Assembly (NCBI RefSeq): GCF_004214935.1
Contig: NZ_SFCC01000009.1
Location: 289,803-353,802 of the forward strand
DNA from: Amycolatopsis suaedae
GTDB taxonomy: Bacteria; Actinomycetota; Actinomycetes; Mycobacteriales; Pseudonocardiaceae
Direction of reading: 5' to 3'
DNA: 64,000 nt
Positions 27,258 to 35,905 of the stretch are shown piece by piece. The position numbers were made by a program, and so were the translations under genes. The first letter of the stretch is position 1. Every line of letters begins with the position of its first letter. Under the pieces are notes generated by a model. That model made no database searches. It worked only from the letters and a program-made list of their open reading frames with translations, and was not told where the DNA came from.

Positions 27258-27614
27258 ATGCCGCAGTACCTGCTCAGCATCTACCAGCCCGACGGCCCGC
27301 CGCCCGGGCCCGAGGTACTCGACCCGATCATGCGGGACGTCGAGGCGGTCAACGCCGAGATGCGCGCGGCGGGAGCCTGGGTGTTCGCCGCCGGCCTGTT
27401 CCCGCCGAGCACCGCGACCGTGCTCACCGCGAAGAACGACGACGTGCTGATCACCGACGGCCCGTACCTGGAGGGCAAGGAACACATCGGCGGGTTCACC
27501 GTCGTCCGGGCGGCCGACCTCGACGAGGCACTGGCATGGGGCCGCAAGCTCGCCGCCGCGATCACGCTGCCGATCGAGGTGCGGCCGCTGCAGGACGGTG
27601 ACGGCTGCGGATGA
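27258..27614 (+). CDS. YciI / DGPF-domain protein
   Basis: The 118-residue protein has a YciI-like fold with the DGP motif in LITDGPYLEGKEHIGGF. In actinobacteria such proteins are encoded immediately before an ECF42 sigma factor, and that is the case here (ATGA overlap at 27611). The role may be to sense or modulate the sigma factor, but this is unproven for the family. A GAAAGGA ribosome-binding site precedes the ATG. Confidence 0.88.
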   Translation: MPQYLLSIYQPDGPPPGPEVLDPIMRDVEAVNAEMRAAGAWVFAAGLFPPSTATVLTAKNDDVLITDGPYLEGKEHIGGFTVVRAADLDEALAWGRKLAAAITLPIEVRPLQDGDGCG

Positions 27615-28831
27615 CCGCTGGGATCGCCGAGATCGGGGAGGTGTTCCGCCGCGAACACGGCCGCGCCGTCGCCGTCCTGGTCCGGGTCCTCGGCGACATC
27701 GACCTGGCCGAGGACGCGGTCGCCGACGCGTTCGCCACCGCGGTCGACCGCTGGCCGTCGGCGGGGCTGCCGCCCAGCCCCGCCGGCTGGATCATCACCA
27801 CCGCCCGCAACCGGGCGATCGACCGGCTGCGCCGCGAGTCCACCCGCGACGCACGGCACGCCCAGGCCGCGTTGCTGCGCGGAGGAGACGAACCGGAGGA
27901 GGCGGGACCCGTGCGCGACGACCGGCTGCGGCTGATCTTCACCTGCTGTCACCCCGCGCTCGCTCCGGCCGCCAGGGTGGCGCTGACGCTCCGGCTGCTC
28001 GGCGGGCTGTCCACCGCGGAGATCGCCCGCGCGTTCCTGGTGCCCGAGCCGACGATGGCGCAGCGGCTGGTCCGGGCCAAGGGCAAGATCCGTGACGCGA
28101 GGATTCCCTATCGGGTGCCCGGTGACGCCGACCTGCCCGATCGGCTGCGAGCGGTGCTGGCCGTGGTGTACCTCGTGTTCAACGAGGGCTACTCGGCCAG
28201 CTCGGGGGAGGCGCTGGTCCGCGACGAGTTGTGTGACGAGGCCATCCGGCTGGGCAGGCTGCTGGCCGAGCTGATGCCGGACGAACCCGAGGTCGCCGGC
28301 CTGCTGGCGCTCATGCTGCTCACCGCGGCCCGCCGCCCGGCACGGACCGGAGCCGACGGTTGTCTGGTCCGGCTGGCCGACCAGGACCGCTCACGCTGGG
28401 ACCGCACGTTGATCGCGGAGGGCCACGCCCTGGTCCGCCGCTGCCTGCGGCGCGGGCAGCCGGGGCCCTACCAGATCCAGGCGGCCATCAACGCCGTCCA
28501 CTGTGACGCGCCGTCCGCGGCACGGACGGACTGGCCGCAGATCGTCAGGCTGTACGACCAGCTGGCCGCCGTGGCGCCCAGCCCGGTCGTGGCGTTGCAC
28601 CGCGCGGTCGCGGTGGCGGAGGTGGACGGTCCCGCCGCGGCGCTGGACCAGGTGGAGCGGCTGGACCTGGACCGCTACCACCTGTTCCACGCCGTACGCG
28701 CCGACCTGCTGCGACGGCTGAACCGCGCGAAGGAGGCCGCCGACGCCTACCGGGCGGCACTCGACCGCGCCGGGAACGCCGCCGAACGTGAGCTGCTCGC
28801 CCGGCGGCTCGCCGAGCTTCACTCGCCATAG
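27611..28831 (+). CDS. ECF42-type RNA polymerase sigma factor with TPR-like extension
   Basis: The 406-residue protein has sigma region 2 (AEDAVADAFATAVDRW, then WIITTARNRAIDRLRRE) and region 4 (LRLLGGLSTAEIARAFLVPEPTMAQRLVRAKGKI). A long helical C-terminal extension of about 200 residues follows, containing the conserved FNEGYSAS element. This is the ECF42 layout, in which the extension is needed for activity and the partner is a DGPF protein, here directly upstream and overlapping. No anti-sigma factor is seen. Its regulon is unknown. Confidence 0.9.
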   Translation: MTAGIAEIGEVFRREHGRAVAVLVRVLGDIDLAEDAVADAFATAVDRWPSAGLPPSPAGWIITTARNRAIDRLRRESTRDARHAQAALLRGGDEPEEAGPVRDDRLRLIFTCCHPALAPAARVALTLRLLGGLSTAEIARAFLVPEPTMAQRLVRAKGKIRDARIPYRVPGDADLPDRLRAVLAVVYLVFNEGYSASSGEALVRDELCDEAIRLGRLLAELMPDEPEVAGLLALMLLTAARRPARTGADGCLVRLADQDRSRWDRTLIAEGHALVRRCLRRGQPGPYQIQAAINAVHCDAPSAARTDWPQIVRLYDQLAAVAPSPVVALHRAVAVAEVDGPAAALDQVERLDLDRYHLFHAVRADLLRRLNRAKEAADAYRAALDRAGNAAERELLARRLAELHSP

Positions 28832-29667
28832 CCGGCCGGTGCCGCAACGGCGTCCTCGGCGGCCCGGCTGGTGTCCTCCCACGCCGCCCAGGTGTCCAGC
28901 CGGGCCTGGGTCAGCTCCCGCGCGATGTCGTAGACCGCACTGCCGAGCAGCAGGCGCAGCGGTGGGTTGTCGCTGTCGACCAGCGTCCGCAGCGCCCGTG
29001 CTGCCAGGTGCGGCAGGCTGTCCACCGACCCCTCGGCGAACTGCTTCGCCAGCTCCGCGCGCAGCGGTGCGTAGGCCTCGTTCGGCTCAGCGGCGACCAT
29101 TCCCGTTGTGTACAGATCGGTCCAATACCCGCCCGGTTCGACGATCGTGACGTTCACGCCGAACGACGCGGCCTCGCCCGCCAGCGCCTCGCTCATGCCC
29201 TCCAGCGCGAACTTGCTGGCGCTGTACAGGCCGCTCTGCGGGAATCCACCGATCCCGCCGATGCTGGAGATCTGCACGATGTGCCCGGACCGCTGGGCTC
29301 GCAACACCGGCAGAACCGCCTGGCTGACCCACAGCGCGCCGAAGAAGTTGGTCTCCAGCTGGGCGCGCGCCAGTTCCTCGGTGAACTCCTCGACCATGCC
29401 GGTGGCCATGAAACCGGCGTTGTTCACGACCACGTCGAGACAGCCGAAATGCTCGCTCGCCTTGGCCACCGCCGCGTGGACCGCCGCCCGGTCGGTGACG
29501 TCCAGCGGCAGTGTCAGCAGGCGGTCGCCGTGCTCCGCCCGCAGCTGGTCCAAAGTGGACACCGTGCGGGCGGCGGCAGCGACGCTCTCGCCGGCGCCCA
29601 GGGCGGCCTCGGTGAAGGCCCTGCCGAGGCCCTTGCTCGCGCCGGTGATGAACCAGACTCGCGTCAT
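28819..29667 (-). CDS. SDR-family oxidoreductase
   Basis: The 282-residue protein is a classical SDR: TGASKGLG near the N-terminus, VVNNAG, SSIGG with the catalytic Ser, and YSASKFALEGMSEALA with Tyr and Lys. It converges with the sigma factor gene and overlaps it by 13 bp. It is divergent from the TetR gene at 29771, which with the operator pair between them probably controls it. AGAGGAGC precedes the ATG at 29667. Confidence 0.9.
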   Translation of the reverse strand: MTRVWFITGASKGLGRAFTEAALGAGESVAAAARTVSTLDQLRAEHGDRLLTLPLDVTDRAAVHAAVAKASEHFGCLDVVVNNAGFMATGMVEEFTEELARAQLETNFFGALWVSQAVLPVLRAQRSGHIVQISSIGGIGGFPQSGLYSASKFALEGMSEALAGEAASFGVNVTIVEPGGYWTDLYTTGMVAAEPNEAYAPLRAELAKQFAEGSVDSLPHLAARALRTLVDSDNPPLRLLLGSAVYDIARELTQARLDTWAAWEDTSRAAEDAVAAPAGYGE

Positions 29668-29687
29668 GCGGTGCTCCTCTCGTTGAC

Positions 29688-29754
29688 GAGACGGTCCGTC
29701 TCGTCTCGCGCCTACACTAGAGCACTGTCGCCGATTTCGCAAGACGGACCGTCT
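29688..29754. promoter_or_regulatory. Pair of GAGACGGACCGTCT-type operators
   Basis: GAGACGGTCCGTCTC (29688-29702) and AGACGGACCGTCT (29742-29754) are near-identical palindromes between the divergent SDR and TetR genes. This is the typical arrangement for an autoregulated TetR repressor. Confidence 0.75.
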
Positions 29755-29770
29755 CGTCTACTCTGTTCGC

Positions 29771-30361
29771 ATGGCGGAACGTAGGCGCAGTGAGGCGACC
29801 AGGCAGGCGATCCTCGACGCGGCACTGGAGCTGGCGGGCGAGGTGGGCTACGCGAAGCTGAGCGTCGAGGGCATCGCGGCCAGGGCGGGAGCGGGCAAGC
29901 AGACCATCTACCGCTGGTGGCCGTCGAAGGGCGCGGTGCTGCTGGACGCGCTGCTCGCGTACACGACCGGCCCGTCCGGCCGGATCGACGACGTCGAACT
30001 GCCCGACACCGGAGACCTGTCGGCTGACCTGAAGGCCGTGCTGCGGGCCACGGTCGAGGAACTGAACGACCCGCGGCTGAGTGCGCCGATGCGGGCGTTG
30101 TCCACCGAGATCCTGGCCGACCCGGTGCTGGCCGCCGACTACGCCGACCGGCTGGAGACGCCGGTCCGCGAGCTGAAACTACGCAGGCTGCGCCGCGCCG
30201 TCGACGCGGGCGAGGTGTCCGCGGACGCCGACCTCGACGTCGTCGTCGACCTGCTGTGGGGACCGCTGCGGACCCGCTGGCTCTACCGCGAGGGCCCGCT
30301 GACCAAGCGCTACACCGACCGCGTCGTCGACACCGTGCTGAACGGCATCCGCCGCTGGTGA
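29771..30361 (+). CDS. TetR/AcrR-family regulator
   Basis: The 196-residue protein has the TetR DNA-binding domain (RQAILDAALELAGEVGYAKL, then IAARAGAGKQTIYRWWPSK) and a C-terminal helical domain. It is divergent from an SDR gene with two matching palindromes in between. The likely job is to repress both genes until an inducer, perhaps the SDR substrate, binds. Confidence 0.92.
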   Translation: MAERRRSEATRQAILDAALELAGEVGYAKLSVEGIAARAGAGKQTIYRWWPSKGAVLLDALLAYTTGPSGRIDDVELPDTGDLSADLKAVLRATVEELNDPRLSAPMRALSTEILADPVLAADYADRLETPVRELKLRRLRRAVDAGEVSADADLDVVVDLLWGPLRTRWLYREGPLTKRYTDRVVDTVLNGIRRW

Positions 30362-30365
30362 CCGG

Positions 30366-30920
30366 TCACGCCGACGCGAAGCGCGGTGACGGCAGACGGC
30401 GCGGCGCCGCCCCCGCGCCGCGGTACTCGAAGTGCCACCACTCGTTGTCGTAGATCCGGTACAGGCCAAGGGCCGCGCCGTGCCGCTCCAGCCACAGCGC
30501 TCCCTCGCGTGGCCGCACGTCCACGGCCAGGCCGCGCACGTGGGCGGACTCGTCCGGCGGCAGCACCCGGCTGCGTGCCGCGCAGGGTGAACCCGCCCGG
30601 CCGACCTCCCTGCGGTAGAGCGACAGCTGCCGCGCCGGGTCGCGGTAGCCCGAGGTCACCCCGACGAGCTGACCGTCCCGCCACAGCGCGAGGGAACGGG
30701 CCGCCAGCAGTGCCGACCGCGTCGCGCCGGTGAGCCCCCGCAGGTCCTCGGCGGGAAACCGCAGGGAGAGCGCCCAGTTCGCGGCGACCCGCAGCGGGTG
30801 CGCCGGGTTGCGCAGCACGGCGAATGGCACGAGCAGGACGGCGAGGACACGGGTGAGCGCGGCGAGGACCCGCTCCCGGGTCAGGGCGGGTGCCGGCACG
30901 ACGAACGGTTCGGTGGTCAT
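30366..30920 (-). CDS. M15-family D-alanyl-D-alanine carboxypeptidase-like protein
   Basis: The 184-residue protein has the VanY/M15 zinc motifs: SAHVRGLAVDV (S-x-H-x-x-G-x-A-x-D) and NEWWHFEY (E-x-x-W-H). An N-terminal hydrophobic helix (about residues 22-38) suggests it is anchored with the catalytic domain outside. It would cleave the terminal D-Ala of peptidoglycan stems. The protein is short for VanY but complete for single-domain M15 enzymes. It converges on the TetR gene at 29771. Confidence 0.85.
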   Translation of the reverse strand: MTTEPFVVPAPALTRERVLAALTRVLAVLLVPFAVLRNPAHPLRVAANWALSLRFPAEDLRGLTGATRSALLAARSLALWRDGQLVGVTSGYRDPARQLSLYRREVGRAGSPCAARSRVLPPDESAHVRGLAVDVRPREGALWLERHGAALGLYRIYDNEWWHFEYRGAGAAPRRLPSPRFASA

Positions 30921-31085
30921 GCCGACAACGCTGGGCCACCGATGTCCGCCCGCCGCCGCCGTCAGGTGACCGCCGTGCGCCGGTCATGTCACCGTTTCGC
31001 ACGGAAACCTGCCCGGCGTGAGCCTGTGACGAAACGATGACATTCGCAGGACGGGCCCCGGACATCACGCGGCGACGATGGAGGC

Positions 31086-31757
31086 GTGTCCACCGATCTC
31101 GCCTCCGCCACGACCGTTCCCCTCCACACCCGCGCCGTCCGGCGCCGCCGCCCCGAGCTGTGGGCCGCGCTCGGCTGCGTGTTCGGGCTCGCGCTGGTGT
31201 GCCTGGTGTTCGTGTGGACCAGGACCGGCCAGCGGATCGACGGCGTGCTGCTGCCGAGGGCCGAGCGCGGCGGCGGGTACGAGCAGCGTTCCGCCCTGAG
31301 CGAGCCGGCCGGCGCCGTGCTGCGGTTGGTCGGCAACCCGCTGCTGCTGGCCTTCGCGCTGGGGGCGATCCTGCTGGCCGGGCTGCTCCTGCGCCGGTTG
31401 CGGGCCGGGGCCGCCGGTGTGGCCGTGGTGCTGGGCTCGATCGCCGCCGCCCGCGTGCTCAAGGAGCTGATCGTCCGGCCCGATCTCGACGTGATCGGGT
31501 CGACCACGCACAACAGCTTCCCGAGCGGCCATGTCGCGGCCACCGCCGGGCTGGTGTTCGCCGTGTTGCTCCTCGTGCCGCCGCGGGTACGCCCGTGGCT
31601 GGTACTGCCCGGCGCGGCCGGGATCGGCGTGGTCGTCGGCGCGACGATGGTCGCGGGCTGGCACCGCCTGTCCGACGGGCTCGGCGCGGTGCTCGTGGCT
31701 GCCATCCTGTTCTGCCTGGCCGTGGCGGTGACCCGCCGTCCGGCCGCCCTGCGATAG
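31086..31757 (+). CDS. PAP2-family membrane phosphatase
   Basis: The 223-residue protein has several membrane helices and the three phosphatase motifs: KELIVRPDLD, PSGHVAATAG and GWHRLSDGLGA (the last with the catalytic His and Asp). It acts on lipid phosphates such as phosphatidic acid or undecaprenyl pyrophosphate at the outer face of the membrane. The GTG at 31086 is the likely start. The response regulator begins 8 bp after its stop, so it heads a four-gene operon. Confidence 0.88.
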   Translation: MSTDLASATTVPLHTRAVRRRRPELWAALGCVFGLALVCLVFVWTRTGQRIDGVLLPRAERGGGYEQRSALSEPAGAVLRLVGNPLLLAFALGAILLAGLLLRRLRAGAAGVAVVLGSIAAARVLKELIVRPDLDVIGSTTHNSFPSGHVAATAGLVFAVLLLVPPRVRPWLVLPGAAGIGVVVGATMVAGWHRLSDGLGAVLVAAILFCLAVAVTRRPAALR

Positions 31758-31765
31758 TGGGCGGC

Positions 31766-32452
31766 ATGTCGCGGGTGTTGCTGATCGAGGACGACGAGGC
31801 GGTGCGGGACGGGCTGAGCCTCGCGCTGAGCCGCCAGGGGCACAGCGTGGAGACCGCGGGGACCGGCGAGCAGGGCCTCGCGCAGCTGGCCGGTGCCGCA
31901 CCCGACGTCGTCGTGCTCGACCTGATGCTGCCCGGCATGGACGGTTTCGAGGTCTGCCGCCGCATCCGCGCGGGCGGTGACCTGCCGATCATCATGCTCA
32001 CCGCGCGCAACGACGACATGGACGTCGTCGCCGGGCTGGAGGCCGGTGCCGACGACTACGTCGTCAAACCGGTCCAGCCGCGGGTACTCGAAGCCCGCAT
32101 CCGCGCGGTCCTGCGCCGTGTGGGCAGCGAGCCGAAGGACACCCGCCGCGACGTCGAGTTGCACGGTGACCTGACCATCGACAGGGTCGGTCTCGTGGTC
32201 GCCAAGCACGACAGGCCGGTCGCGCTCGCCCCGACCGAGCTGCGTCTGCTGCTGGAGCTGTCCGGTTCACCCGGCCGGGTGCTCAGCAGGCAGCAGCTGC
32301 TCGAGTCGGTGTGGGAACACGGCTATCTCGGCGACTCGCGGCTGGTCGACGCCTGCGTGCAGCGGCTGCGGGCGAAGATCGAGGACGATCCCGCCAGCCC
32401 CGTCTACGTCCAGACCGTCCGCGGATTCGGCTACCGGTTCGGTCCACTGTGA
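31766..32452 (+). CDS. OmpR-family response regulator
   Basis: The 228-residue protein has a receiver domain with the acidic pocket EDDE, the phospho-acceptor Asp in VVVLDLMLPGMDGF, the Thr in MLTARN and the Lys in VVKPVQP. The C-terminal winged-helix domain ends in RGFGYRFGPL. Its stop overlaps the GTG of the histidine kinase (GTGA), so they form a cognate two-component pair. Confidence 0.94.
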   Translation: MSRVLLIEDDEAVRDGLSLALSRQGHSVETAGTGEQGLAQLAGAAPDVVVLDLMLPGMDGFEVCRRIRAGGDLPIIMLTARNDDMDVVAGLEAGADDYVVKPVQPRVLEARIRAVLRRVGSEPKDTRRDVELHGDLTIDRVGLVVAKHDRPVALAPTELRLLLELSGSPGRVLSRQQLLESVWEHGYLGDSRLVDACVQRLRAKIEDDPASPVYVQTVRGFGYRFGPL

Positions 32453-33891
32453 ACACCGCGGGCTGGTGGGGTCTGCGGACCCGGCTGCTGCTCGCGTTCG
32501 GACTGCTCGGGCTCGTCACGACGACGGTGGTGGCAGGCGTGCTGTACTGGCAGGCCCGCAACGTCATCCTGCAGACCTCCCAGGACGCGGCGGCCGTGGC
32601 GCTCACCGACCAGGTGGCCACCCTGTTCCCGCTGACCAGCCTGCCACCGTCCGGTCCCGAGCTGGAGCGCGTCGCCGACGCACTGTCCGACCGGGACTCC
32701 GCGGCCGTCGTGCTGTTCCGCGGCAGGCCGATCACCGCCGGCCGGGACATGGACCTGGCCACCCCGGAACTGCGCGCGGTGGTGGCCTCGGGCCGGGTGG
32801 CCTGGCAGCGCGTCACCCGCTCCGGCGCTCCGGCGCTCGTGATCGGCACCCAGCTGCGCATCAAGAACGCGAACGGGCCGGACGTGCCCACCGGTGTCGA
32901 GATCTACGTCTTCCGCAGCCTCGAGGCCGAGCGGGCCAGCGTCGAACAGCTCACCCTCGCGGCCGTGGTCACCGGCGGCGTCTCGCTCGGACTGGCGCTG
33001 CTGCTGGCCTGGATCGCCGCGCGCGGTGTCCTGGTCCCGGTCCGTGAACTCCACGGGGCCGCCCGGCGACTGGGCGAGGGCGACCTGACCGCTCGCGTCG
33101 ACGTCCGAGGCGCGGACGAGCTGGCCGAGGTGGGCCGCACGTTCAACTCGACGGCGCAGGCACTGGAGAACCAGGTCGGCGAGCTACGGCGGATGGAAGC
33201 CGACGCGCGGCGGTTCGTCGCCGACGTCTCCCACGAACTGCGCACCCCGCTGGCCGCGATGACCGCGGTGACCGACGTGCTGGACGAGGAGGCCGACCGG
33301 CTGCCCGGCGACGCGGGCACCGCCGCCCGCCTGGTCAGCAGGGAGACGTCGAACCTCACCCGGGTGGTCAACGACCTGATCGAGGTCACCCGCTTCGACT
33401 CCGGGGTGGCCGCACTCGCGCTGGACGACGTCGACGTCGCCGACGCCGTGCGGGCCACCCTGCGAGCGCGCGGGTGGACCGACACCGTCCAGGCCGACCT
33501 TCCCGGCGGCGTCATGGCACGGCTGGACCCACGCAGGCTGGACGTCGTGATGGCCAACCTCGTCGGCAACGCGGTGCGGCACGGCGCGCCGCCGGTGTCG
33601 GTCCGGCTGTGGGCCGACGGTGAATGGATAGTGCTCGAGGTGACCGACAGCGGACCGGGACTGGACACCGCCGTGCTGCCGCACGTCTTCGACCGGTTCT
33701 ACAAGGCCGACACCGCACGCGGCAGGTCCGAGGGCAGCGGGCTGGGCCTGGCGATCGCGTGGGAGAACGCCAGGCTGCACCGCGACGGCGACCGGGTGGG
33801 CAGCCTGACGGCGGGCAACCGGCCCGAGGGCGGCGCGGTGTTCACGCTGCGGTTGCCGCGGCACAGCCGGATGGCGGGGGAGGACACGTGA
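32449..33891 (+). CDS. Sensor histidine kinase
   Basis: The 480-residue protein has two membrane helices (about residues 10-30 and 165-190) enclosing a sensor loop of about 135 residues. A HAMP domain (VPVRELHGAARRLGEGDLT) follows, then the H-box DVSHELRTPL, the N-box (NLVGNAVRHG) and the G-boxes DSGPGLD and GSGLGLAI. It autophosphorylates and signals to the OmpR-type regulator just upstream. The signal is unknown. With a PAP2 phosphatase and an envelope lipoprotein in the same operon, a cell-envelope cue is plausible. Confidence 0.93.
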   Translation: MNTAGWWGLRTRLLLAFGLLGLVTTTVVAGVLYWQARNVILQTSQDAAAVALTDQVATLFPLTSLPPSGPELERVADALSDRDSAAVVLFRGRPITAGRDMDLATPELRAVVASGRVAWQRVTRSGAPALVIGTQLRIKNANGPDVPTGVEIYVFRSLEAERASVEQLTLAAVVTGGVSLGLALLLAWIAARGVLVPVRELHGAARRLGEGDLTARVDVRGADELAEVGRTFNSTAQALENQVGELRRMEADARRFVADVSHELRTPLAAMTAVTDVLDEEADRLPGDAGTAARLVSRETSNLTRVVNDLIEVTRFDSGVAALALDDVDVADAVRATLRARGWTDTVQADLPGGVMARLDPRRLDVVMANLVGNAVRHGAPPVSVRLWADGEWIVLEVTDSGPGLDTAVLPHVFDRFYKADTARGRSEGSGLGLAIAWENARLHRDGDRVGSLTAGNRPEGGAVFTLRLPRHSRMAGEDT

Positions 33892-34346
33892 AGCGGCTGA
33901 CCGTCCTGCTCGCCGTCCTGCTGGCCGTCGCGGCCTGCGGGGTCCGGCCGAGCGCCGTCATCCCGGGCGGCGACGCACCCGGCGGCTCGGTGGTCACGAC
34001 GCTGATCTTCTTCGTGTCCGGGGACGAGCTGGCGCCCGCGCCCCGGCCGGACGGCAGCACCGACACCCTCGCTCAGCTCGCCGCCGGACCGACTGCCGAC
34101 GAGCGGGCGCAGGGACTGCGGACCGAACTGCCCCCGGGGATCTCGATCGGCCGCGACTACTCGAACGCGGACCTCGTGGTGACGGTGTCGGTGGCTCCGC
34201 ACACGCTGTCGGGGCTGGCCGTCCAGCAGATCGCGTGCACGGTGACGAACATCCGCGGCGCTCTCGGCGCCCCGTCGGTCAGCGGCCCGGTGACGGTGGT
34301 CGGTCCCGGCGAGAGCCTGGGCCCGCGGTACTGCGGGGTCTCCTAG
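33888..34346 (+). CDS. GerMN-domain lipoprotein
   Basis: The 152-residue protein begins at the GTG overlapping the kinase stop (GTGA). The N-terminus is a lipoprotein signal with lipobox LAVAAC. The mature part (TTLIFFVSGDELAP, then LAQLAAGPTADERAQGLRTELP) resembles the GerMN domain of LpqB-like proteins, which sit beside two-component systems of the MtrAB type and modulate the sensor. Its stop codon TAG lies inside the CTAG that starts the repeat element at 34343. Confidence 0.8.
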   Translation: MKRLTVLLAVLLAVAACGVRPSAVIPGGDAPGGSVVTTLIFFVSGDELAPAPRPDGSTDTLAQLAAGPTADERAQGLRTELPPGISIGRDYSNADLVVTVSVAPHTLSGLAVQQIACTVTNIRGALGAPSVSGPVTVVGPGESLGPRYCGVS

Positions 34347-34511
34347 GCCGTGTTTCACAAGTCACGTTCGCGGTCTTCGCGCCCAGGCGGCCCCTGGACG
34401 GCACGGGCGGATGCGCCCGAGTACGGCCCAGTACGAGGGCGATCCGCCCGCACCGCCAGGAACCACCTGGATCACGAAGCCCATCGAACAGACTTATGAA
34501 ACACGGCCTAG
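34343..34511. mobile_element. 169-bp MITE-like element with 20-bp terminal inverted repeats
   Basis: The sequence between two CTAG copies (34343-34346 and 34508-34511) begins TAGGCCGTGTTTCACAAGTC. Its other end, reverse-complemented, is TAGGCCGTGTTTCATAAGTC, so 19 of 20 bases agree. There is no transposase. It looks like a deletion derivative of an insertion sequence of the IS5 type, which often have GGCCGTGTTTCA-like ends; that assignment is from memory. The flanking CTAG copies provide the stop codons of both neighbouring genes. Confidence 0.75.
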
Positions 34512-35251
34512 TAGCGCTGGGCGTACCAGGTGGGCGACTCGCCGAACATGGCGGTGAAGTCGCGGGTGAAATGGGCCTGGTCGGCGTAGCCGAGTTCGGC
34601 GGCCAGTGCCGCCCACTCGATCGTCACGCCCGCGGCCAGCCGGTCGGTCACCTCGCGCAGCCGGTAGCGGCGGATGACCCATTTCGGCCCGACGCCGACG
34701 TACTCGGCGAACAGCCGCTGCAACTGCCGCACGCCGGTGCCCAGCTCGCGGGCCACCGCGTCGACCCGGGTCAGCTCGGGTTCCGACGCGATGCGCTCCA
34801 CGACCGAGGCCGCCTCGCCCGCCTTCGGGTCGGGTTCGGGCAGCCGCGAGCGCAGGAACGCCTCGACGGTCTCGACGTTCACCTCGCCGGGCAGATCCTG
34901 GCCGAACACCTCGGTCGCGTCGATCACCCGGTCGGTGATGGAGCTGACCGGTCCGCCCAGGAACGGACGGAAGCAGCCCGGCCGGAACGCCACGCCGAAC
35001 ACCCCCGACCGCCCGCTCAGAACCTGGATCTGGTGGCCGGTGCACACGCCGTTGACCCGTCCACCGCCCGGATGGAACGTGAGGTGGACGTTCGGGTACG
35101 GCACGATCAGCTGCCGGTACGGCTCGGCGTAGTCCCACCAGACCTGCCAGTAGTGGTCCACCAGGCCGGCGAGGTCGGGCGAGGGCGCGGGGAACTCGTG
35201 CCGCTGGAACTTCGTCCACGCACCGCCCAGTTCCCGGGTGTCCCTGCCCAC
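34508..35251 (-). CDS. AraC-family regulator with DUF6597-like N-terminus
   Basis: The 247-residue protein has an N-terminal sensor-like domain (VDHYWQVWWDYAEPYRQLIVP, then FRPGCFRPFLG) and a C-terminal AraC DNA-binding domain with VRQLQRLFAEYVGVGPKWVIRRYRLRE and WAALAAELGYADQAHFTRDFTAMFG. Its stop codon coincides with the right end of the repeat element at 34343-34511. A few C-terminal residues may therefore have changed when that element inserted. It is divergent from the TIGR03086 gene at 35314. Confidence 0.9.
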   Translation of the reverse strand: MGRDTRELGGAWTKFQRHEFPAPSPDLAGLVDHYWQVWWDYAEPYRQLIVPYPNVHLTFHPGGGRVNGVCTGHQIQVLSGRSGVFGVAFRPGCFRPFLGGPVSSITDRVIDATEVFGQDLPGEVNVETVEAFLRSRLPEPDPKAGEAASVVERIASEPELTRVDAVARELGTGVRQLQRLFAEYVGVGPKWVIRRYRLREVTDRLAAGVTIEWAALAAELGYADQAHFTRDFTAMFGESPTWYAQRY

Positions 35252-35313
35252 GCCCGGAGTCTATGTCGCGTTTGTTCATGACAGCGCCGCGAGCGCGATG
35301 CTTGCATTCGGCC

Positions 35314-35895
35314 ATGCGTGACACCGACTACGTCGCCTCCGCGGCACGGACCCTGACCGCCGTCGTGCGGGGCATCGACCCCGGCGTGCTGGACGCCGCC
35401 ACCCCCTGCTCCGACTACGACGTCCGGGGCCTGCTCAACCACCTGCTGTTCTGGGGACCGTCGCTGGAAGGCGCCGGCCGCAAGGAAACCGTCCCGCCGC
35501 CCGCCGGTTCCGACACCGAACTCGACCTGACCGGCGGCGACTGGGCAGCCGACCTGGCCGCGCAGCTGTCCCGCACGGCGAAGGTGTGGAGCGAACCCGC
35601 AGCCTGGCAGGGCATGACGCACATGGGCGGGCCGACCGAGATGCCCGCGCCGCTGGTCGGCGGCATGGTCGCGGGGGAGCTGGTCGTGCACGGCTGGGAT
35701 CTCGCGGCGGCAACCGGCCAGCAACCGGAGTGGGACGCCGAACTGATCGACTACGTCTACGCCGAGGCGGCGGGCTCGGCCGAGCTGGGCAGGCAGATGG
35801 GCGTCTACGGTCCCGAGGTGGCGGTTGCCGAAGGGGCACCGGCACTGCACCGCCTGCTGGGCGTCACCGGGCGGGACCCGGCGTGGACGCCGTGA
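35314..35895 (+). CDS. TIGR03086-type metal-binding protein
   Basis: The 193-residue protein has the DinB/maleylpyruvate-isomerase fold: PCSDYDVRGLLNHLLFW with the first His ligand, then VVHGWDLAAATGQQP with the conserved H-x-W-D motif. Biochemical role unknown; family relatives use mycothiol. The ATG at 35314 starts the conserved RDTDYV segment. It converges with the DUF6098-like gene. Confidence 0.87.
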   Translation: MRDTDYVASAARTLTAVVRGIDPGVLDAATPCSDYDVRGLLNHLLFWGPSLEGAGRKETVPPPAGSDTELDLTGGDWAADLAAQLSRTAKVWSEPAAWQGMTHMGGPTEMPAPLVGGMVAGELVVHGWDLAAATGQQPEWDAELIDYVYAEAAGSAELGRQMGVYGPEVAVAEGAPALHRLLGVTGRDPAWTP

Positions 35896-35905
35896 CCGCG
35901 CCGCG

